This document shows, one piece after another, positions 15,049 to 21,446 of a DNA stretch of 40,204 bases (position 1 is the first letter of the stretch; each line of letters opens with the position of its first letter). This DNA comes from Chitinophagales bacterium (lineage in GTDB: Bacteria; Bacteroidota; Bacteroidia; Chitinophagales; JADIYW01): the NCBI GenBank assembly GCA_017984135.1, contig JAGNZZ010000022.1:1-40204 (forward strand), in the 5' to 3' direction. Both the position numbers and the translations under genes were made by a program. The notes below the pieces were generated by a model. That model had not been told where the DNA came from. It saw only the letters and a program-made list of their open reading frames with translations, and made no database searches.

Positions 15049-15729
15049 ATGATAGAAAACTGGTGGAAATATTTATGTATAATTTTATTGACGTATACTG
15101 TATTTGTTGGCTTTAAAGGGTCAGTTCCTTCCCTAGATATTTTAGAACAATCCATACGCAATTTGTATTTTCATGTACCCATGTGGTTTGCCATGATGTC
15201 GTTAATGTTTACTTCAATGGTATATAGCATTTTTTATTTAAGCAAATCAAAAATTGATTTTGATATTAAAGCAAGTGCTTTTGCTAAAGTAGGATTTTTG
15301 TTTGGATTTTTAGGAATACTTACCGGCTCTGTTTGGGCACGTGCTACTTGGGGTGCTTGGTGGGTTTTTGCAGAAGTGAAATTAAACGGTGCTGCCGCTG
15401 CATTATTGATATATGCTGCCTATTTTATCTTACGTGGTTCTTTTGATGACGAAGAGAAAAAAGCACGTTTTTCTGCGGTATATGCTGTTTTTGCATTTGC
15501 CATGTTTATGGTTTTAATCAATGTTATTCCACGAATTAGCAACTCATCGTTACATCCAGGAAATGGTGGAAATCCTGGTTTTAATTCTTATGATTTAGAC
15601 AGCGATCTAAGAATGGTATTTTATCCTGCCGTTTTAGGCTGGATTTTACTGTCTGTTTGGATTTCAACATTGCTCATTCGAATAGAAAAAATATATAGAA
15701 AAAAAAATGGACTGGATTTAGATATTTAA
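15049..15729 (+). CDS. ccmC: Heme-handling protein CcmC
   Basis: Six-helix membrane protein that loads heme onto CcmE in the periplasm. The heme-ligand histidines are visible at H42 (LYFHVPMW) and H169 (SSLHPGNGG). The tryptophan-rich loop reads TWGAWWVFAEVKLNG at 100-114. Proteobacterial CcmC has WGxWWxWDxR here, so the trailing W-D-x-R is replaced by F-A-E-V while W101, W104 and W105 remain. Length (226) and topology are normal. It is flanked by ccmB and the CcmD-like gene in one probable operon. Confidence 0.93.
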   Translation: MIENWWKYLCIILLTYTVFVGFKGSVPSLDILEQSIRNLYFHVPMWFAMMSLMFTSMVYSIFYLSKSKIDFDIKASAFAKVGFLFGFLGILTGSVWARATWGAWWVFAEVKLNGAAAALLIYAAYFILRGSFDDEEKKARFSAVYAVFAFAMFMVLINVIPRISNSSLHPGNGGNPGFNSYDLDSDLRMVFYPAVLGWILLSVWISTLLIRIEKIYRKKNGLDLDI

Positions 15730-15808
15730 TTTAATATTGAACATCCTTAAAAATAGTTAGAAAATAGAAGTTGATTTATTAAAAATTCAAAAAAAAGAAC
15801 CTTTATAT

Positions 15809-16006
15809 ATGAAAAATGGAATTTTAATTTTACTTTTCGCAAGTGTTTCTAAAATGTTAAGCGCACAGCCGACATCATTAGCAGAAAACTTGAATAATGG
15901 TGCGAAAATAAACACAGTAATCGTTGTTGCACTTATAATTTTAGTTGGCATCTTTAGTTTTCTTTTTTATCTAGAAAGGAAAATTAAAAAAATGGAACAA
16001 GATTAG
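15809..16006 (+). CDS. ccmD: CcmD-family small membrane protein
   Basis: A 65-residue protein with a signal-like N-terminus (MKNGILILLFASVSKMLSAQ), a short linker, one membrane helix at about 29-51 and a charged end, LERKIKKMEQD. This matches the Bacteroidota CcmD family, which helps assemble CcmABC and release heme-loaded CcmE. It lies 79 bases after ccmC. The call rests on size, topology, the charged tail after the helix and position. CcmE and CcmF genes are not in the window. Confidence 0.8.
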   Translation: MKNGILILLFASVSKMLSAQPTSLAENLNNGAKINTVIVVALIILVGIFSFLFYLERKIKKMEQD

Positions 16007-16086
16007 TAGATGTGAACATCGACACTAAATAAAGTTTTTTTATTTCTGTAGCTCGTACTCACATTTTAATTTTTAAAAACAAAAAT

Positions 16087-17496
16087 ATGAGTGAGCAAAT
16101 TAAGTTTTTTCAAAACGTACAAACGTACGTTGACCAAGCAGCCTCTTTCACAAAGTTTTCAAAAGGATTAATAGAGCAAATTAAACTCTGTAATGCCGTT
16201 TATCGCATTAATTTTCCTGTTAAAATTAAAGATGAAATTAAAGTAATAGAAGCCTATCGAGTGCAGCATTCGCACCATCGCATGCCTACCAAAGGTGGTA
16301 TAAGATATAGCAATATGGTGGATCAAGACGAAGTAATGGCATTAGCCGCATTAATGACTTACAAATGTGCTGTTGTAAATGTTCCTTTTGGCGGTGCAAA
16401 AGGTGGAATTAAAATTAATCCGAAAGAATTTACTGAAGATGAATTAGAACGCATCACACGACGATATACGTTTGAGTTAATTAAAAAAGGATTTATCGGA
16501 CCTTCTTTAGATGTGCCAGCGCCTGATTACGGAACCGGCGAACGTGAAATGAGTTGGATCGTTGATACTTATATGCAATTTAATCAACAAGAAATAAATG
16601 CACATGCTTGCGTTACTGGAAAACCAATTGGACAAGGTGGTGTACATGGCCGAACAGAAGCTACTGGTCGTGGTATATTTTATGGATTAAAACACGCTTG
16701 TTCTTTTGCAGATGACATGAAGAAAATAGGCTTAGAGGTGGGAATTGAAGGTAAATCAGTTATCGTGCAAGGATTTGGAAATGTAGGCTATCATGCAGCA
16801 CGCGTATTGGAAGAAAACGGAGCAAGAATTATTGGAATTGCGGAATTTGAAGGTGGTTTGTATAATGAAAAAGGAATTGATGTGGAAGATTTGAAAAAAT
16901 ATCAAATTCAAAATAATACCATTCGTAATTATCCTAAAGCCAAATTTATCAAACAATCCAATTCATTAATGGAATATGAATGTGATATCCTAATTCCAGC
17001 AGCATTAGAAAATCAAATTACAAAAGAAAATGCAATTAATATAAAAGCAAAAATAATTGGAGAAGGTGCGAATGGTCCAATTACACCAAATGCAGAAAAT
17101 ATTTTATTGAAAAAAGGTACTATGATAATTCCCGATATGTACTTAAACGCTGGCGGTGTTACAGTTTCCTATTTTGAATGGTTGAAAAATTTATCGCATG
17201 TTAGTTTTGGTCGATTAGATCACCGACACCAAGATAATGCATTTAATAAAATAATTGACCTGATAGAAGGAAATACAGGACGAAAAATTTCTAAAAATGA
17301 ACGTGAATCATTGCGTGGTGCCGATGAGTTAGATATCGTTCGTTCCGGCTTGGAAGATACCATGATTAACTCCTACGAAACTATTCGTGAAATTTATAAA
17401 AAACATAAGAAAATGCATAGCTTACGAACTGCTGCGTATGTGGATGCCTTAGAGAAAATAGGTGTAACCTATTTGAAAATGGGTGTTTTCCCTTAA
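16087..17496 (+). CDS. gdhA: Glutamate dehydrogenase (Glu/Leu/Phe/Val dehydrogenase family)
   Basis: Reversible oxidative deamination of glutamate to 2-oxoglutarate and ammonia. Substrate-binding K93 lies in TYKCAVVNVPFGGAKGG, and catalytic K105 follows in the GGAKGG part. The dinucleotide-binding fingerprint GFGNVG is in VIVQGFGNVGYHAARVLEE near 225. At 469 residues it is slightly longer than typical hexameric enzymes (420-450); the extra residues are at the C-terminal end (ISKNERES...MGVFP). It follows ccmD by 80 bases. Coenzyme preference cannot be told from the motifs alone. Confidence 0.93.
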   Translation: MSEQIKFFQNVQTYVDQAASFTKFSKGLIEQIKLCNAVYRINFPVKIKDEIKVIEAYRVQHSHHRMPTKGGIRYSNMVDQDEVMALAALMTYKCAVVNVPFGGAKGGIKINPKEFTEDELERITRRYTFELIKKGFIGPSLDVPAPDYGTGEREMSWIVDTYMQFNQQEINAHACVTGKPIGQGGVHGRTEATGRGIFYGLKHACSFADDMKKIGLEVGIEGKSVIVQGFGNVGYHAARVLEENGARIIGIAEFEGGLYNEKGIDVEDLKKYQIQNNTIRNYPKAKFIKQSNSLMEYECDILIPAALENQITKENAINIKAKIIGEGANGPITPNAENILLKKGTMIIPDMYLNAGGVTVSYFEWLKNLSHVSFGRLDHRHQDNAFNKIIDLIEGNTGRKISKNERESLRGADELDIVRSGLEDTMINSYETIREIYKKHKKMHSLRTAAYVDALEKIGVTYLKMGVFP

Positions 17497-17619
17497 ATAG
17501 TCTTGCAATATATTGGGTTACTTATGCACAACTATTGATATTTTCTATAAATATAGATAGGTGTATCCATTAATTTTATATAACAACTATCGATTCAAAA
17601 TAGTTTCACGCTAAATTTA

Positions 17620-18012
17620 ATGAATATGAATAAGATGATAAGTATTTTAATGGTGTTATTTTTCAGCACAAACAATGTTATATCCAATCCGCAAGAAAAT
17701 GTAAATGCTCAATTTCCGGGCGGCGGAACAGAATTGGTTAAATATATTGATACGAACTTGAAATATCCTGAAGAAGCCCAAAAACAAAAATGGGAAGGTC
17801 AATCATTGATTGGATTTACAGTAAATGAAGATGGATTGATTAGTAACATCCGCGTTATAAAATCTTCATTTTTAGTACTGGATAATGAAGCAATGAGATT
17901 GATAAAAATGATGCCTAAGTGGAATCCCGCAATATTAAATGGAACACCTAAAAAAGAGATGGTCGTATTGCCTATTAATTTTGATTTGAAACGTAAAAAT
18001 ATTATGTATTAA
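17620..18012 (+). CDS. Small secreted protein with TonB C-terminal domain
   Basis: A 130-residue protein with an N-terminal signal (MNKMISILMVLFFSTNNVIS) and one TonB C-terminal domain at about 40-125. The typical blocks are YPEEAQKQKWEGQ, then GFTVNEDGLISNIRVIKS, then AMRLIKMMPKWNPA. It lacks the long Pro-rich spacer of true energy-transducing TonB, and the hydrophobic N-terminus may be cleaved, so it may bind an envelope partner and not transduce proton-motive force. Two ATGs (17620 and 17626) are possible starts. An imperfect dyad lies upstream at 17532-17560. Specific role unknown. Confidence 0.85.
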   Translation: MNMNKMISILMVLFFSTNNVISNPQENVNAQFPGGGTELVKYIDTNLKYPEEAQKQKWEGQSLIGFTVNEDGLISNIRVIKSSFLVLDNEAMRLIKMMPKWNPAILNGTPKKEMVVLPINFDLKRKNIMY

Positions 18013-18023
18013 TTTAAATGTAA

Positions 18024-18800
18024 ATGAAGACAAAAGACGAAATTGTACAAAATTGGTTACCTAGATATACAGGTTGTGAATTAGATAAATTTGGAGAATA
18101 TATTATTCTCACCAACTTCTCAAAATATATTCAATTGTTTGCTGATTGGCACCAAGTGGAAGTGAATGGAGCAGATAGACCAATGTCTAATGCTACTGCT
18201 AACAATATTACCATTATAAATTTTGGAATGGGCAGTGCATTGGCAGCCACCATGATGGATTTATTATCGGCGATAAAACCCAAAGCTACTTTGTTTCTTG
18301 GTAAATGTGGTGGTTTAAAAAAGAAAAATGAAATTGGTGATTTTGTATTGCCCATTGCAGCCATTCGTGGAGAAGGAACTTCTAATGATTATTTTCCTCC
18401 TGAAGTACCAGCACTTCCATCTTTTGCCTTGCAAAAAGCCATTTCCACTACCATACGTGAACACAACCAAGATTATTGGACAGGAACTGTTTATACCACC
18501 AATAGACGCGTTTGGGAACATGATGAAAAATTTAAAGAATATTTACACTCTATTCGAGCAATGGCAATAGATATGGAAACGGCCACCTTATTTTCAGTAG
18601 CATTTGCTAATGAAATTCCAGTAGGTGCATTATTATTGGTGTCTGACCAACCGATGATTCCAGAAGGTGTAAAAACAGAAGAAAGCGACAATAATGTCAC
18701 TAAAAATTTTGTGGATTTACATCTTCAAATTGGAATTGATTCATTGAAACAAATCATGAATAGAGCGACAACAATTAAACATCTTCGTTTTGAAGATTAA
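18024..18800 (+). CDS. amn: AMP nucleosidase (short form)
   Basis: Splits AMP into adenine and ribose 5-phosphate. The 258-residue protein is the short form common in Bacteroidota, lacking the N-terminal regulatory half of the 484-residue E. coli enzyme. It has the nucleoside phosphorylase-like fold with NFGMGSALAATMMDLL, the FLGKCGGLKKKNEIGDFVLP block, and the active-site segment MAIDMETATLFSVAF. It starts 11 bases after the TonB-C gene. Its last 26 bases overlap the end of the convergent yihY-type gene. Confidence 0.94.
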   Translation: MKTKDEIVQNWLPRYTGCELDKFGEYIILTNFSKYIQLFADWHQVEVNGADRPMSNATANNITIINFGMGSALAATMMDLLSAIKPKATLFLGKCGGLKKKNEIGDFVLPIAAIRGEGTSNDYFPPEVPALPSFALQKAISTTIREHNQDYWTGTVYTTNRRVWEHDEKFKEYLHSIRAMAIDMETATLFSVAFANEIPVGALLLVSDQPMIPEGVKTEESDNNVTKNFVDLHLQIGIDSLKQIMNRATTIKHLRFED

Positions 18801-19752
18801 TTTCTTCATTTTCGCTTTGTCGTTCTTTTCTAATGGCTTTATTGACGGCAATACTATTGTTTAATTCAAATCCAAACAATAAGGCTAAAGCATTTAAATA
18901 AATCAACATCATAATTACAATTATAATGCCTAATGAGCCAAATAAACGATTGAAATTATTTAAGTACGAAGCGTATATTTGAAAGCCATACGTCATTACA
19001 ATAGAGAACAAAGTTGCAAAAGTAGCGCCAACAGAAAAATACCGATATTTTACTTTTACTGATGGACCAAAATAATAAATTAAGGCAATAATATTAAAAA
19101 AACTAAATAAGATTAAAATCGCTTTAACCAATCGTAAAATGAGAAGCGTAATTGTACTTTTGGTGTGTAATAAATTTAAAATAATTTGCAACACTTCTTT
19201 ACCTTTTATAATTAAAAGTACTGCAATAATAATTTGTAAACTCACTAAAACTAATATTCGAATAGCTGCAAATCGCTTTTCTATCCAGTTTCGTCTCTTG
19301 TACATTTGATTCATTTTGTCAAATGTTTTCATCATAGAGTTTACACCATTGGAAGCCACAAATAACGCCAAAAAAAAATTGATTGATAAAATACCACCAT
19401 GTTGTCTAATCACAATATCTGTAATCGTGGATTCTAAAAGGAGGTAAGCACCTTTTGGTAAAATACCGTGAAATCCATGAAGAATTTTATCTCCGAAATT
19501 AGTGATAGGAATATAAGGAATTAGAGAGAAAAAGAAAATTACACTCGGAAACAATGCCATTATAAAATAAAATGAAATAGAAGAAGCTCGAATGGATAAG
19601 TCATCATTTTTTACTTCATCTCTAAATTTTAAAAATACATCAAACAATGGAATGCCTTCAAATCCAGGCAAAGTGAATTGTTTCAGCTTGTCTTGAAATC
19701 GCTCTGATTTCATTAAGCGTTTGTATTTTATAGTATTTCTTTTTAAAGACAT
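18775..19752 (-). CDS. YihY/BrkB family inner-membrane protein
   Basis: A 325-residue integral membrane protein with about six helices. Family features include LSIRASSISFYFIMALFPS in the first helix region, SNGVNSMMKTFDKMN, and the final FGFELNN. The family was once annotated as ribonuclease BN, which is wrong; its real function is not settled. The gene lies 17 bases after mltG and is probably co-transcribed with it. Its 3' end overlaps amn by 26 bases in the convergent direction. Confidence 0.92.
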   Translation of the reverse strand: MSLKRNTIKYKRLMKSERFQDKLKQFTLPGFEGIPLFDVFLKFRDEVKNDDLSIRASSISFYFIMALFPSVIFFFSLIPYIPITNFGDKILHGFHGILPKGAYLLLESTITDIVIRQHGGILSINFFLALFVASNGVNSMMKTFDKMNQMYKRRNWIEKRFAAIRILVLVSLQIIIAVLLIIKGKEVLQIILNLLHTKSTITLLILRLVKAILILFSFFNIIALIYYFGPSVKVKYRYFSVGATFATLFSIVMTYGFQIYASYLNNFNRLFGSLGIIIVIMMLIYLNALALLFGFELNNSIAVNKAIRKERQSENEEINLQNEDV

Positions 19753-19769
19753 AACGTAGCCTTTTCAGC

Positions 19770-20825
19770 TTATTTTTTAATATTTCTTTCGTCTAGTGCT
19801 TTTTGATACTTTCGTGCATTTGCTTTATGTTGTTGCCACGTTTCCGCAAAATTAGCATAACCAGAAAAATCTTCCTTTGCACAAAAATAAATATATTTAT
19901 GAGATTCAGCATTTAAGGTTTCATCAATACTTTTAAGTTCTGGCAAGCAAATAGGTCCAGGTGGTAATCCTTTATGGATATAGGTATTATACGGCGAATT
20001 TATTTTTAAATCACGGTGCAAAACTCTTCTGCTCACGCCTAATTTTTTTAAACCAAACAACACAGTTGGATCAGCTTGAAGTGGCATCCCAATTTTTAAA
20101 CGGTTAAGGTAAACGCCCGCAATTGTTGGATACTCATCGTATTTAGTACTTTCTTTTTGAATAATGGATGCTAAAATAATAACTTCTGTAGGCGATAAGC
20201 CAAGTTCTGTAGCTTTTTCTCTTCGAGAGTCATTCCAAAATTTAGTATATTCTTTCAGCATTCTAGCTACAAATTCTTTCGCTGTAGTGTTCCAATAAAA
20301 CTCATACGTGTTGGCTAAAAAAATGGTTGGAAAATTTTCTTCCGTTAGTTTTAATGAATCTAATAAAGTTGGATTGTTGAATTCATTTACTAATTCATCC
20401 TTTGTTGCTTCTATTTGAGTGGAAATTTTTTCTGCGAAATGTTCTTTATCTTGAATATTATTAAACGTGATTTTTACTGGCGTTTGACTTCCTGAATATA
20501 ATTTTCTTATTAAAAATAAGTTTCCGGTATTATTACTAATTACATACCTTCCGGGCATAATGTGTTGGTCGTACTTTAAACGTTTGGAAACTATTTTAAA
20601 TGTTTCCATATTCTTGATTAATTTCTGTTTTTTCAATGCTCGAATCACATCATTATAATTCGAACCTGTGTGTATGAATAATACATGTTCTTTTCTGGTA
20701 TTATGATCTTTTATATTGTCTGCAAAAAGTAGTTCATAGGTAAAAAAGATGCCCAAAGCGACTGAAATGCTAAAAATTAGGACAAAAATTGAAATTTTTT
20801 TTCGCATAGTAAATTTTGTAATCAA
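19770..20825 (-). CDS. mltG: Endolytic murein transglycosylase MltG
   Basis: Membrane-anchored lytic transglycosylase that cuts nascent glycan strands. The 351-residue protein has one N-terminal helix (about 11-32), a LysM-like subdomain, and the YceG catalytic domain with GMPLQADPTVLFGL and SPYNTYIHKGLPPGPI. The family motif ASIVEKET reads ASIIQKES here, so the first Glu is Gln223 and the second, Glu225, is kept. The start may be M7 (20807), which gives a more usual N-terminus (MRKKISIF). It probably uses the minus-strand half of the palindromic promoter at 20882-20912. Confidence 0.93.
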   Translation of the reverse strand: MITKFTMRKKISIFVLIFSISVALGIFFTYELLFADNIKDHNTRKEHVLFIHTGSNYNDVIRALKKQKLIKNMETFKIVSKRLKYDQHIMPGRYVISNNTGNLFLIRKLYSGSQTPVKITFNNIQDKEHFAEKISTQIEATKDELVNEFNNPTLLDSLKLTEENFPTIFLANTYEFYWNTTAKEFVARMLKEYTKFWNDSRREKATELGLSPTEVIILASIIQKESTKYDEYPTIAGVYLNRLKIGMPLQADPTVLFGLKKLGVSRRVLHRDLKINSPYNTYIHKGLPPGPICLPELKSIDETLNAESHKYIYFCAKEDFSGYANFAETWQQHKANARKYQKALDERNIKK

Positions 20826-20881
20826 TTGATTATTAGTATATTAGATAGTTAGTTGTGAAAAAGATTTGAGTTAAATCAAAA

Positions 20882-20912
20882 AAAAGTTAAACAACTAGTT
20901 GCAAAATACAAA
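20882..20912 (-). promoter_or_regulatory. Candidate mltG promoter, minus half of a palindromic divergent promoter
   Basis: On the minus strand, TTTG at 20912-20909 (-33) is followed, after 19 bases, by TAACTTTT at 20889-20882. The latter matches the -7 consensus except for the last base. Transcription would start near 20876, about 50 bases before the mltG start codon. It overlaps the plus-strand promoter at 20899-20927. Confidence 0.45.
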
Positions 20913-20926
20913 AGTTGTTTAACTTT
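20883..20926. repeat. 14-bp perfect inverted repeat carrying both -7 boxes
   Basis: AAAGTTAAACAACT (20883-20896) and AGTTGTTTAACTTT (20913-20926) are exact reverse complements with a 16-base spacer. Each arm contains the core TAACTTT of a -7 element, one for each strand, and the spacer holds parts of both -33 elements. On the minus strand the repeat is followed by eight T, so it could also act as an AT-rich terminator for transcripts coming from the gcvP side. Confidence 0.85.
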
Positions 20927-20927
20927 G
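20899..20927 (+). promoter_or_regulatory. Promoter of the candidate small RNA
   Basis: TTG at 20899-20901, an 18-base spacer and TAACTTTG at 20920-20927 match the Bacteroidota -33/-7 pattern, with an exact -7 box. Transcription would start near 20932 and run directly into the hairpins and terminator that end at 20998. No plus-strand coding region lies between. Confidence 0.55.
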
Positions 20928-20931
20928 TGAT

Positions 20932-20998
20932 AGGGTTTTTATGTTTCTAGACTTTAGGTCTGTCGGGTTTTGTGCAATGCAAAACCCGATTTTTTTTT
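20932..20998 (+). ncRNA. Candidate small RNA of about 67 nt, two hairpins
   Basis: This stretch has a promoter in front, a strong intrinsic terminator at its end and no reading frame. Hairpin 1 is AGACT/GGTCT around 20949-20961 with a 3-base loop. Hairpin 2 is the terminator stem at 20963-20989. The 5' end carries GGGTTTT (20933-20939), repeated in the 5' arm of the terminator (20965-20971). Either copy can pair with AAAACCC at 20981-20987, so two alternative folds are possible. I do not recognise a known RNA family. The next plus-strand gene is more than 3.6 kb away, so a leader attenuator is unlikely and a free small RNA is the better reading. Confidence 0.5.
20963..20998 (+). terminator. 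Strong intrinsic terminator
   Basis: TCGGGTTTTG (20963-20972) and CAAAACCCGA (20980-20989) form a perfect 10-bp stem with a 7-base loop, followed by nine T (20990-20998). It is one of the two strongest terminators in the window, yet no protein gene precedes it on the plus strand. Confidence 0.85.
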
Positions 20999-21446
20999 GT
21001 CTATATACAAAATGCTTTTCAGCTAACAAATAAATGTGTAAGAAATGACTTTCAGAGAAATAGTTAGTTTCACGTTTGGGTTTTTATGAAATTTTTTTTT
21101 AGTTAGTTTAGTTCCCCGATAAGTGTTCTTACTTCTTATCTAGTACAAAGATGATTCTTATTTTGTCAACTAAATAGTCGTTTTTTTTTTTTTCGGTGAC
21201 TAATTATTTGCAGTTTACTTATATGTAGTCATTTGATAATCAGTATGTTATGTGTTTATATTTTTTATTCTTTGTGACCAAAAATAGAGTATTTTTTTCG
21301 TTTTTCTAATGTTTTTAGTTCTTCCTATATTTTTTAAATAATAATTACTTTGGTATTCTATTATAAAATAGAGTAGTACAACATAGAAGTGTACATCAAT
21401 TGAATATGCATCAATTTAAATACTAAAAAATAAGATAATGAATCGA
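20999..21446. other. Non-coding AT-rich gap between the small RNA and gcvP
   Basis: No credible reading frame is seen. Contents: the 11-mer GGGTTTTTATG at 21078-21088, identical to the small RNA's 5' end (20933-20943); AGTTAGTT at 21062 and 21101 (also at 20846); an imperfect GATAAG/CTTATC dyad at 21118-21140; a run of 13 T at 21181-21193; and a small hairpin at 21354-21375 (TCTATT/AATAGA, extendable by three pairs), which would lie in the 3' region of a gcvP transcript. Nothing here identifies an attachment site, origin or insertion sequence. Confidence 0.6.

Noticed and set aside
20932-20998. Leader attenuator of a downstream operon
   Set aside because: The next plus-strand gene starts at 24623, beyond the whole of gcvP on the other strand, so a free RNA is more likely.
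21181-21193. T13 tract as part of a terminator
   Set aside because: Only a weak 5-bp TAGTC/GACTA dyad flanks the tract, with the T run inside the loop and not after the stem.
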